Shown here in pieces: positions 1 to 6,211 of a stretch of DNA of 12,500 nt. The stretch covers positions 101,902 to 114,401 of the forward strand of contig MU646471.1 in the NCBI GenBank assembly GCA_026770585.1. Direction: 5' to 3'. The translations under genes and the position numbers were made by a program. The notes below the pieces were generated by a model. The model was given only the letters and a program-made list of their open reading frames with translations. It did not search any database and had not been told where the DNA came from. Source of the DNA: Baffinella frigidus. Taxonomy: Eukaryota; Cryptophyceae; Cryptomonadales; Baffinellaceae. Position 1 is the stretch's first letter, and every line of letters begins with the position of its first letter.

Positions 1-123
<123 letters not shown>

Positions 124-218
124 GTGGAAATAATCATTATGATTTAATTAATTAGATTGATTGTTTGAAATTGCAACGACCGGGAACGCCCCACCCACGC
201 GACGCGCAAGCCTGCAGT

Positions 219-430
219 CCACTCGAGGCTGGAAGAGGGGGTATTTTAAATGTGGGGTTGTTAACTTTAGTACCAGTCACGGGCATGCCTGGTCACGTAG
301 CTCAAGTTATAACTTGAGCTACGTGACCAAATAACCCTATTTGTGTGAAAATTACTAAACATTTCTTTTTTCCCCTTCACTTGTAAAAGAAGCTCTGTTT
401 TAAAATAGTCCCTCTTTCAGCCTCGAGTGG
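219..430. mobile_element. Hairpin MITE-like element, family M1, copy 1
   Basis: The ends are inverted copies of CCACTCGAGG (219-228 and 421-430). The inverted similarity continues inward, with CTGGAAGAGGGGGTATTTTAAA on the left matching the complement of the right arm with few mismatches. The centre is a perfect 38-bp palindrome at 291-328 (GGTCACGTAGCTCAAGTTA plus its complement). There is no coding sequence. Related copies are at 2497-2610 (half) and 8436-8615 (full length), with a fragment at 538-566. A clear target duplication is not visible. It is probably a non-autonomous fold-back transposon; the superfamily is not assignable. Confidence 0.8.
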
Positions 431-489
431 GTGTGCCGGCTTCCTGAAGGCTTGAGGTTCCCGATTCCTGGATGACTTTGAGGGGTCGC

Positions 490-535
490 CTGCACTCCCT
501 AAACCCTAAACACTGGACCCTAAACCCTAATACCC
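490..535 (+). repeat. Short CCCTAAA telomere-like tract
   Basis: CCCTAAACCCTAAACACTGGACCCTAAACCCTAA in imperfect heptamers, C-rich on the plus strand, as in the introns of the downstream plus-strand gene. Too short and degenerate to be a chromosome end. Confidence 0.75.
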
Positions 536-537
536 AG

Positions 538-566
538 ACGTACTAAATTTAACAACCCCACACCTT
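538..566 (-). mobile_element. M1 element fragment
   Basis: GTACTAAATTTAACAACCCC followed by ACACC matches the complement of positions 248-274 inside M1 copy 1 (TGTGGGGTTGTTAACTTTAGTAC) with about one mismatch. It also resembles 8571-8592 in copy 3. It is a short internal scrap with no termini. Confidence 0.55.
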
Positions 567-578
567 GATTAGTTAACT

Positions 579-630
579 TTAGGATTGAGGTTTTAGGTTT
601 TAGGCCTCAAACCTAAAACCTCAACCCTAA
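579..630. repeat. Inverted telomere-like hairpin
   Basis: TTAGGATTGAGGTTTTAGGT at the left and ACCTAAAACCTCAACCCTAA at the right are complementary at 19 of 20 positions around a 12-base loop. The arms are made of TTTAGG-like units, so this is a head-to-head junction of telomere-like sequence. Confidence 0.75.
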
Positions 631-670
631 GCGTATCGTGCCGTCGAAACGTGGGCGGTTCAGTTAAAGC

Positions 671-925
671 TTGCGGGATCAGTCAACTCTCCGCCGCTTG
701 TTCGCAGATCGATCAGTTGCCTCTCTTGTTCGCAGATTGATTAGTCAACTCTCGCGTGGTGGCAGATCGAGCGGCTTGGCACCAGAGCTTTTCCACATCA
801 AAACTGGCGGTGTTTTGATGTCGAAAAAATGCGAAACCCGCTCTACCTCTCCACAGCGTGTTGACAAATCAATTAGTCAACGCTCTTGTTCGCAGATGTT
901 TTAGTTAACGTTGTCTCGTTGGCAG
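671..925 (+). repeat. Short direct repeats, including a partial copy of the exon A acceptor
   Basis: The phrase TTGTTCGCAGAT occurs at about 700, 728 and 888, each near GATYAGTYAACTCTC-like sequence. GTGGCAGATCGAGCGG at about 760 copies the acceptor and start of the first recognised exon (TTGGCAG|ATCGAGCGG at 919-934) and then diverges. This indicates repeated partial duplication of an intron-exon boundary. A 77-codon ORF here has no recognisable domain and is not called. Confidence 0.5.
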
Positions 926-2942
926 ATCGAGCGGGACGGGCAGCTGGTGCAGGCGGACGTCCGCCGCGCCACGCCGGTCGCCTCCAACGTCGCCTCGTCC
1001 AACTTCAAGGTGCTGTTTCGGGTGTTTCTTGTGCATGTGCCGGTAGTAATTCCGGACGTGACAGTACTAACCTGGCCGGGCGCCGGGTCACGCCCGTCGC
1101 CTCCAACGTCGCCTCGGCCAACTTCAAGGTGTGTCTTGGGGACGTGCCGGTAGTAACGTTTTGTACCGCCCGCTCAGAGCCCGGTAGTAATTCCGGACGT
1201 GATAGTACTAACCTGGCCGTACGCCGGTCACCTCCAATGTCGCCTCATCCAACTTCAAGGTCAACCCCCTTTTCAGTCAACTAGCTTAAGGGAACTACTT
1301 AAGTAGTTCACTTAAGTTTTCCAAGACTCATAACCTGCGAGTGTAGGGTGATTGCCATGTAGGGTGATTGTCGCCTCCTCTTAACTTCAAGGTAGTTCAC
1401 TTAATGCGCCCTAGACTCATAACCTTTGGGATTACCATCTTAAGTAGTTCACGTAAGGTCCACGCCGGTCGCATCCAACGTCGCCCTCTCCGACTTCAAG
1501 ATTCCGCTTCGAGTGTGTCTCGGGAACGTGCCGGTAGTAACTGTTTGTACCGCCCGCTCAGACCCCGGTAGTAATTACGGACGTGACAGTACTAACCTGG
1601 CCGGGCGCCGGGTCACGCCGGTCGCCTCTACCGTCGCCTTTTCCAACTTCAAGGTCCAACCCTCCCTACCCGGAACCCGGATCTCGAAACCCGGGACCTG
1701 AACCCCTAGACTCAGGCGTACACAGAGCTGCCCTTCTACTTCTCGGAGGATGACACGAGGCCCTCAACTTAAACCATGAATCCTAAACCCGACACCCGAA
1801 ACCCGAAACCCTCAATCAGGAAGAACCTTAAACCGTGAAAACTCAAAAATCCTGACGCAAAACGCAAAACGCAAAACACAAGACATAAAATCAAAACGCA
1901 AAAATCAAAAACATTCAACTCGTGACTGGGCCGTGAAACAGACGTACACGGACCTGGCGTTGGAAGGACCTGGCGGGGCCCCCCACTTTCGGCCGAAAGT
2001 GGGCAGGTGAGTACTGTCACGTCCGGCATTACTACCGGCCCATCCACAAGAAACACCCGAAACAGCACCTTGAAGGGGGGTCAGAGTTCAAGTTGAGGGT
2101 TTTGAAGCGGGCGAGAGTGAATCGGGGCTGGACCCTAAACCCCAAACCCCAAACCCCAAACTCCAAACCCTACAGACGTACACGGAGCTGCCCTTCTACA
2201 TCTCAGAGGCCGACAAGTCCTCGGCGGTCTCGGAGGTGCCCAACCCCAAGCCCCCAGCCCTCAACGCCTAACACCAAACACCAGACACCAAACACCAAAC
2301 ACCAAACACCAAACACCAAACAAACACCAAAATCTAAACCCCAAACCCCAAACCCCAAACCCCAAAATCTAAACCCCAAAACCCAAAACCCAAAACCCAA
2401 AACCCAAAAACCCAAAACCCAAAACCCGAAACCCAAAACCAGGCAGCGAAGCGGGTAGCGGAGATGCGCTCCAAGTTCCTCACACGCCCCGAGGTACCAC
2501 TCCAGGCTGGAAGAGGGAGTATTTTAAAACAGGGATTCTTTTACATGTGAAGAAAAGAGGGGGGGGGGGGTAATTTTCGCACAAATAGGGGCGTTTGGTC
2601 ACGTATCTGACAGAAATCTGTTGCGCCATACTGTAGGGTCCTAGGATGAGGCGCTTTCTTATGGGCGAACCCCAAACCCTAAACCCTGAATCAGAGCGAC
2701 TCCAAGACCACCGCGACCGAGATGGCCAAGGCTTCTGGCTACGGGGATCTCGGCTCTCCAATGTGTTGACTTATGTTCGTATACGTCACATATATGTGTT
2801 GTATACTGGTATTTAGAAGCAGATATGGTGGTGTATGGCGTGATATACGGGGCGCGCTGACCGATCACGTCCCCGTCGTTCTGGTCAGCGCACACGTTCC
2901 CCGGCAGAGCGACTCCAAGCGAGATGGCCAAGGTACTATCTT

Positions 2943-2980
<38 letters not shown>

Positions 2981-3039
2981 CATGCCATATCCGATATAGC
3001 ATGAGCCTACTCGCCACTTAAGGGATCGGACATAGCATT

Positions 3040-3092
<53 letters not shown>

Positions 3093-3376
3093 TGACCCTA
3101 AACCCTAAACCCGCCCCGGCAGAGCGACTCTAAGATCACCGCGACCGAGATGGCCAAGGCTTCTTATAGTACATAGTATATCGTATATAGCATGTAGAAG
3201 ATACTGATACTGATACTAGATACTAGATACTAGATACTAGATACTAGATACTGGATAGTAGGTAGCATACCCTCAACCCTAAACCCTAACCCCTGAATCA
3301 GAGCGACTCCAAGACGACCGCGACCGAGATGGCCAAGGCGTCCGGCTTCGGGGAGCTGCTCGGCACCGCGATCTGA
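926..3376 (+). CDS. 3' part of an unrecognised multi-exon gene (exons A1, B3, C, D4)
   Basis: Four stretches read as coding sequence with consistent phase-0 splice sites: A1 926-1009 (IERDGQLVQADVRRATPVAS then NVASSNFK), B3 2176-2235 (TYTELPFYISEADKSSAVSE), C 2443-2493 (AAKRVAEMRSKFLTRPE) and D4 3302-3376 (SDSKTTATEMAKASGFGELL then GTAI and TGA). Acceptors are GGCAG, CTACAG, AACCAG and AATCAG; donors are AAG|GTGCTG, GAG|GTGCCC and GAG|GTACCA. Every exon is a multiple of three and GC-rich, unlike the A/C-rich introns. Joined, they give 89 residues of a C-terminus rich in Ala, Ser and charged residues, with no membrane segment or motif I recognise. The 5' exons are probably upstream of the window or hidden before 926. 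Introns contain CCCTAAA-like heptamers and decayed copies of exons A, B and D. Which copy is used in vivo is uncertain: D1 at 2695-2769 could be an alternative last exon. It is convergent with the LHC gene. Confidence 0.6.
1034..1259 (+). pseudogene. Duplicated exon A copies A2 and A3 with flanking intron
   Basis: A2 (1090-1128) reads TPVASNVASANFK and is followed by AAG|GTGTGT. A3 ends at 1259 and is a shorter degraded copy. Exon A1, A2 and A3 ends are spaced 119 and 131 bp apart, and each unit carries the same intron phrase CCGGTAGTAATTCCGGACGT followed by a TACTAAC box (1065-1071, 1206-1212). The duplicated unit is therefore exon plus adjoining intron, not a spliced copy. The upstream part of exon A (IERDGQLVQADVRR) is missing from both. 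Confidence 0.75.
1284..1460. repeat. Palindromic CTTAAGTAGTTCACTTAAG repeats
   Basis: About 1285-1316 forms a near-perfect palindrome centred on ACTACTTAAGTAGT. Partial repeats occur at about 1392 (GTAGTTCACTTAA) and 1438 (CTTAAGTAGTTCACGTAAG). GACTCATAACCT (about 1325 and 1412) and GTAGGGTGATTG (about 1343 and 1358) also recur. A truncated exon-A end (CGCCTCCTCTTAACTTCAAG|GT, to 1391) lies inside. Confidence 0.6.
1462..1653 (+). pseudogene. Duplicated exon A copies A4 and A5
   Basis: A4 (1462-1500) reads TPVASNVALSDFK, but the donor GT is lost (AAG|ATT). A5 (1615-1653) reads TPVASTVAFSNFK and keeps AAG|GTCCAA. Between them are the same CCGGTAGTAATTACGGACGT phrase and a TACTAAC box at 1590-1596. 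A5 could splice across only 62 bp (1654-1715) to exon copy B1, making a compact alternative A-B module. Confidence 0.7.
1716..1760 (+). pseudogene. Duplicated exon B copy B1
   Basis: After the acceptor GACTCAG the sequence reads AYTELPFYFSEDDTR, matching exon B3 (TYTELPFYISEADK) at the start and then diverging. No GT donor follows: the next bases are CCCTCAAC of a telomere-like tract. It is a truncated exon copy. Confidence 0.7.
1761..1920 (+). repeat. A/C-rich heptamer tract
   Basis: Drifting 7-bp units such as ACCCGAA, AAAACGC and CCTAAAC fill the stretch between exon copies B1 and B2. They are C-rich and A-rich on the plus strand, matching the other intron tracts of this gene. Confidence 0.7.
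1942..1962 (+). pseudogene. Exon B fragment B2
   Basis: AAACAG|ACGTACACGGACCTGGCG copies the acceptor and first seven codons or so of exon B, then departs into unrelated GC-rich sequence. It is too short to function as the exon. Confidence 0.55.
2003..2075 (-). repeat. Inverted copy of exon A 3' end plus intron
   Basis: The reverse complement reads CTTCAAGGTGCTGTTTCGGG, then TGTTTCTTGTGGATGGGCCG, then GTAGTAATGCCGGACGTGAC and AGTACTCACC. This matches the end of exon A1 and its intron (1003-1073). The TACTAAC box is changed to TACTCAC. It shows that one duplication event inverted the unit. Confidence 0.8.
2131..2171 (+). repeat. CCCCAAA heptamer tract before exon B3
   Basis: ACCCTAAACCCCAAACCCCAAACCCC-type heptamers lead directly into the acceptor CCCTACAG of exon B3, so the tract forms the 3' end of the intron. 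Confidence 0.8.
2236..2442 (+). repeat. Intron B-C made of heptamer repeats
   Basis: This 207-nt intron starts GTGCCC and ends AACCAG. Inside it is almost entirely 7-bp repeats in successive homogeneous blocks: ACCAAAC, CCCCAAA, then AAAACCC. They are C-rich on the sense strand. Long ORFs through it (repeating PNTKHQT or PKPKTQN) are translations of the repeat and are not genes. Confidence 0.8.
2497..2610 (+). mobile_element. M1 element, half copy, at the donor of intron C-D
   Basis: CCACTCCAGGCTGGAAGAGG, then GAGTATTTTAAAACAGGGATTC and TAATTTTCGCACAAATAGGG through GGTCACGTATC, matches the complement of the right arm of M1 copy 1 (312-430) over its whole length. It begins three bases after the GT donor at 2494, so it supplies almost the entire 5' half of the intron. 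The other arm is missing. Confidence 0.75.
2621..2668 (+). mobile_element. M2 element fragment
   Basis: CATACTGTAGGGTCCTAGGA followed by GGCGCTTTCTTATGGGCGA matches the right half of M2 copy 2 (4139-4179: CTACTGTAGGGTCCTAGG, then GGCGGTTTCTTATGAGCGA). It is fused directly to the M1 half copy, so the intron holds a chimera of two element families. Confidence 0.65.
2695..2769 (+). pseudogene. Duplicate or alternative last exon D1
   Basis: After the acceptor CCCTGAATCAG it reads SDSKTTATEMAKASGYGDLG then SPMC and TGA. The first 15 residues are identical to D4 and the tail differs. It keeps a full open frame of 24 codons, the same length as D4, in phase with exon C, whose donor is only 201 bp upstream. 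It could be a functional alternative 3' exon rather than a dead copy. Confidence 0.65.
2908..2932 (+). pseudogene. Truncated last-exon copy D2
   Basis: CCCGGCAG|AGCGACTCCAAG then CGAGATGGCCAAGG. An 11-bp deletion relative to D4 removes the TTAT codons and shifts the frame. The following GTACTATC leads into the CTATCTA heptamers. Confidence 0.7.
2943..3090. repeat. Inverted heptamer microsatellite (CTATCTA)n / (TAGTAGA)n
   Basis: The left arm (2943-2981) repeats CTATCTA; the right arm (3038-3090) repeats its complement. The spacer is also partly palindromic (GCCATATCCGATA versus GATCGGACATAGC). About 150 bp can fold into one hairpin. CATGAGCCTACTCGCCACTT then AAGGG in the loop (2999-3024) resembles one end of the mini-element at 6113-6211. 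Confidence 0.8.
3123..3173 (+). pseudogene. Truncated last-exon copy D3
   Basis: CCCTAAACCCGCCCCGGCAG|AGCGACTC leads to SDSKITATEMAKASYST then TAG. The copy follows D4 for 14 residues with one substitution, then breaks into AT-rich sequence. Confidence 0.7.
3200..3252 (+). repeat. (GATACTA)n heptamer tract
   Basis: About seven units of GATACTA/GATACTG followed by CCCTCAACCCTAAACCCTAA. The period is again 7 bp although the unit is unrelated in base composition to CCCTAAA. Confidence 0.85.
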
Positions 3377-3396
3377 CACTGCAAGCAGTGTCAGAT
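3371..3396 (+). terminator. Perfect hairpin over the stop codon of the plus-strand gene
   Basis: ATCTGACACTGC, loop AA, GCAGTGTCAGAT: a perfect 12-bp stem. The left arm starts with the last sense codon (ATC) and contains the TGA stop at 3374-3376. It could mark an mRNA 3'-end structure or be an insertion footprint. It does not match the histone stem-loop consensus. The 'terminator' label is only positional. Confidence 0.4.
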
Positions 3397-3399
3397 GTT

Positions 3400-3735
3400 C
3401 TCAAGGAGGCCAACATCTCAAGGGGCCTCAGGCATCAAGGGTACGGGGGACTCGGGGGCAGATCTTGGCCCCGTTGAGAACAGATCTTGCGGCCGCAAGG
3501 ATGATCTCAAGGGGACTGGGAGGACCGAGTCCAGGACGGGCCCGCTTCGGGTCGTGAGATCGTTCACCAGGCCCTGAAGATCATCTGAGGCCTCATGTGG
3601 AGGGGTGCTCGGGACTCGGAGCCGAAGCGGCCTCGGACCTCAAGGGGGGCAAGATCTGAAGGGGGGCCTTGCAGTAGATCTCAAGGGGGGGCATACCTCA
3701 AGGGGCCTCAGATCTCAAGGGGGGCGGCGGCTATG
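3400..3735 (+). repeat. Dispersed CTCAAGGGG / AGATCT short repeat region
   Basis: CTCAAGGGG or a close variant appears about eight times, usually preceded by AGAT, CAT or ACC and followed by GCCTC or GGGC. No convincing gene is seen: the overlapping ORFs repeat DLKGG or SRG because of the DNA repeat. It lies just downstream of the plus-strand gene. Confidence 0.55.
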
Positions 3736-3784
3736 GGGAGGCGTTGCTTTGGCGCGCGTCCGTCCGGGGTGGACACTACATGTG

Positions 3785-3939
3785 CAGGGATGCCTCGCGC
3801 ATAAGAACGCGCCCCCCCCCCCCCCCCCCGCCCCCCATAGGGCCCTATGCATAGGCTTTCTGTAGGGGCCTGGGGGGGGGGGGGGGGTTTTTAGTGGGTT
3901 CCGGGGGGGGGGGGGGTTCTTGTGAGCGAGACACTCCTG
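3785..3939. mobile_element. M2 hairpin element, copy 1 (diverged)
   Basis: The left end CAGGGATGCCTCGCGCATAA and the complement of the right end, CAGGAGTGTCTCGCTCACAA, are diverged TIRs. Long C runs (3811-3829) face long G runs (3872-3887, 3903-3916). The centre ATAGGGCCCTATGCATAGGC is also palindromic. TA follows the right end; TG replaces it on the left. Confidence 0.7.
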
Positions 3940-4070
3940 TATCGCAGCTCCAAAGGTGTGGCCCGGGGGCACGCCGTATGGCCGTCCTCGGGTGCTCAGT
4001 GAAGTTCACAAACTGATGCCATCAGAGGCCGCGCCTCTCCACCTCCTTGCTTTGCACGTTACAGGGGTTA

Positions 4071-4189
4071 CAGGGGTACCTCGCTCATAAGAAACCGCCC
4101 CCCCCCCCTAGGGCCACCATAGGGCCCTAGGCGTGGGCCTACTGTAGGGTCCTAGGGGGGGGCGGTTTCTTATGAGCGAGGTACCCCTG
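4071..4189. mobile_element. M2 hairpin element, copy 2, TA-flanked
   Basis: The TIRs are identical for over 30 bp, beginning CAGGGGTACCTCGCTCATAA then GAAACCGCCCCCC on both ends, and the internal sequence is palindromic too (TAGGGCC ... GGTCCTA). It is flanked directly by TA on both sides (4069-4070, 4190-4191). At 119 bp with no ORF it is a MITE-like element; a TA duplication with a CAGGG end would suit a Tc1/mariner-type source. A partial extra copy TTACAGGGG abuts the left end. Confidence 0.8.
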
Positions 4190-4191
4190 TA

Positions 4192-4532
4192 CTCGCGATG
4201 AAGGACACACAGTTGAAGGAAACGCGCCGGGTTTTGAGGTGTATGAAAATCATCCGAGCACACAGCCCCCACCGCACCAGACTGAGACAGAGTGAGGACA
4301 CCTCCCGAGGGCTTGATGCTTGAAAAGCGAGAGAGTTTATTCATTGCAAGACCAGCATGACCACTAAGACCCCCTGTGCGGGTATTTGGGCCACTAGGAT
4401 CTGGAGTTTGCTCACACACGACACGTTCGTGAAGAACGCAAAGCAGGGTCTAGCTCTGTCCCACTTGGATTTGGGCCCCCCATAGATTCGCCCTCCCCGA
4501 AATTTTACGGGCAGTTTTCATAGGGGGGTGTC
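4192..4532. other. Unique-looking intergenic sequence
   Basis: No gene, RNA or repeat recognised. A minus-strand ORF (4108-4419) begins here but runs into M2 copy 2 and shows no domain, so it is not called. Confidence 0.5.
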
Positions 4533-4860
4533 AAAATCCGGGTTTAGGGTTTAGGGTTTAGGGTTTAGGGTTTAGGGCTTAGGGTTCAGGATTCAGGCTT
4601 CAGGCTTTGGGGTTGAGGGTTGAGGGATCAGGGGTTAGGGCTAGGGGTTAGGGATTACGGTTTGGGGCTTAGGGTTTAGGGCTGAGGGTTTAGGGTTTAG
4701 GGTTTAGGGTTTAGGGATTGGGGTTGAGGCTTTAGAATTGAGGGTTGAGGTTTGAAGGGTTTAGGGTTTAGGGTTTAGGGTTTAGGGTTCAGGGTTCAGG
4801 GTTTAGGGTTTAGGGTTTAGGGGTTAGGTTGAGGGTTGAGGGTTTAGGTCATAGGGTTGA
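4533..4860 (-). repeat. Intergenic telomere-like TTTAGGG tract 1, paralogous to LHC intron 2
   Basis: Degenerate TTTAGGG heptamers, G-rich on the plus strand. Two landmark phrases, AGAATTGAGGGTTGAGGTTT then GAAGGG (about 4734-4759) and TTTAGGGGTTAGGTTGAGGG then TTGAGGG (about 4816-4842), also occur in the same order in LHC intron 2 (6721-6747 and 6832-6858). This is a second copy of that intron-like sequence, or the reverse. No flanking exons are visible. Confidence 0.75.
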
Positions 4861-4899
4861 AGGTTTCTAAAGGGCTCAGGTTTTAAGTCTTCGGGCATA

Positions 4900-5510
4900 C
4901 AGGGCTTACTCGATTACAAGGTCACACACTTTTGAGTAGTCGGCGGGAGGAGGAAGGAGAAAGAGAGAGAGGATGTACTGTCCACTGTAGGTAACCAGAA
5001 CAGGTTGGTTGCGAGGGAAATGAGGGGGGGCATAGAGAGAGCATGGGTGCATTGGATTCAGGGGAGCGGGGAACTCCGGTCCCGAGGCGGGTTTTGACCA
5101 TGTGAATGTCCACAATCGGGGACCCGTGGGAGAATGAACCCATGACGAGGGAAGAGGAGGGCGGAGGGCAAAGCAGGCACGCTATCTTAAGACACAGTTT
5201 GTATGGCGGTTCCCGATGATTTTGGATTTTTTTATTGGGGGTTGCACTGAACGAAAAATTTCAACTTGCACTACTTGCACCACTCGGGAACCCAGTTTTT
5301 TCTGGGAAATGTTGACATTTTTTTCGAACCAAAAATTCGCCAGCTCCATTCTCCGGGGGGGTAAGCACTCTAAAGACCAATTTTTTTCTCGCTGTTTTAA
5401 CTTCACACACAAAAAGCAGTCAGTGTGCGGACGTTAAATATTTAACGTCCGCATCGGAGTGTACAGTGTGTGACCTTGTATTGTGTGACCTTATAATCGA
5501 GTAAGCCCTG
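4900..5510. mobile_element. 611-bp non-autonomous TIR element with TA flanks
   Basis: The left end CAGGGCTTACTCGATTACAA then GGTCACACA and the complement of the right end agree at 28 of 29 positions. TA flanks both ends (4898-4899, 5511-5512). A partial copy of the TIR, GTGTGTGACCTTGTA, lies just inside the right end (5466-5480), and a perfect 28-bp palindrome sits at 5426-5453 (TGCGGACGTTAAAT and its complement). ORFs inside are short and show no transposase features. TA duplication plus the CAGGG start suggests a Tc1/mariner-like non-autonomous element. It separates two telomere-like tracts. Confidence 0.8.
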
Positions 5511-5518
5511 TAAGGCTT

Positions 5519-5880
5519 ATTAGGGTTTAGGGTTTGGGGTTTAGGGTTTGGGGTTTCGGGTTTCGGGTTTCGGGTTTCTTGTGTCGGGTGTCGGGTTCCG
5601 AGTTTCGGGTTTCGGGTTTCGGGTTTCGGGTTTCGGGTTTCTGGTTTATGGTTTATGTTTTGGTTTAGGGTGTAGGGTTAAGGGTGTAGGGTTCAAGGTT
5701 TAAGGTTCAGGGTTTAGGGTTTAGGGTTTAGGGTTGAGGGGTTTGGAGGGTTTAGGGTTTTAGGTGTTGGGTTTAGGGTTTAGGGTCTAGGGTTCATGGT
5801 TTAGGGTTTGGGGTTCAGAGTTTAGGGTTGGGGTTTCGGGTTTAGGATTTAGGGGTCTCAAGAATTTGGGTGTAGGCTTG
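5519..5880 (-). repeat. Intergenic telomere-like tract 2
   Basis: TTTAGGG heptamers with blocks of TTTCGGG (about 5550-5640) and singletons such as GTTTGGG. G-rich on the plus strand like tract 1. The landmark phrases shared by tract 1 and LHC intron 2 are absent. No splice-flanking exons found. Confidence 0.85.
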
Positions 5881-6057
5881 AGGGTTGAAGGGTTGTAAGG
5901 TTTTCGGGGGGTCGGGGTTCAGAATCAGGGGGGTTGCTGGGGTTGTTGGTGGTGTTGCGGGATTTCTTTTTGGCGACGTGTGGAATGGCGAGAAGGTGTT
6001 CGGAATTTCTATGTCCCCCCAGAAACGAAAATTAAAACTACGAGTTGTAAAGCGTGA

Positions 6058-6079
6058 CAGGGGAGTACGCACTCCCCTG
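6058..6079. repeat. Perfect short hairpin
   Basis: CAGGGGAGT, loop ACGC, ACTCCCCTG: a 9-bp stem. There is no U-run after it. Function unknown. Confidence 0.7.
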
Positions 6080-6112
6080 AGCGTGCAAGTGCGCCAGCAC
6101 AAACTGTGCTAT

Positions 6113-6211
6113 CCCTCAAGTGGCCATGTCGTCAAATTTGACCACCAACAGGTCCTAGGCAGGTCCGAGGGCCCTACAGTAGGGCGTATGAGCCTACTGG
6201 CCACTTGAGGG
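6113..6211. mobile_element. 99-bp mini-element with 14-bp TIRs and 5-bp direct repeat
   Basis: CCCTCAAGTGGCCA at 6113-6126 is repeated exactly inverted at 6198-6211. The element is bounded by GCTAT on both sides (6108-6112, 6212-6216), a likely target site duplication. Inside, GAGGGCCCTACAGTAGGGCG resembles the complement of the M2 core. It is too small to encode anything. A partial end copy is in the loop at 2999-3024. Confidence 0.8.

Noticed and set aside
445-480. GGTTCCCGATTCC as a tRNA T-arm
   Set aside because: Loop length is wrong and no anticodon or acceptor stem can be paired.
2093-2458. 121-codon plus-strand ORF and its minus-strand mirror
   Set aside because: Translation is low-complexity repeat (TPNTKHQ, GFWVLGF) from the heptamer intron; only exons B3 and C inside it are supported.
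3395-3865. Overlapping ORFs with DLKGG/SRG repeats as a protein gene
   Set aside because: Repeats read similarly in two frames and copy the DNA repeat CTCAAGGGG; they run into poly-C of M2.
4470-4530. CCCCCCATAG / CATAGGGGGG as a TIR pair
   Set aside because: The arms match only in the C/G run; ATAG and CATA are not complementary in register.
4533-5880. True chromosome end
   Set aside because: Repeats are degenerate, interrupted by an element, and followed by genes on both sides, so they are interstitial.
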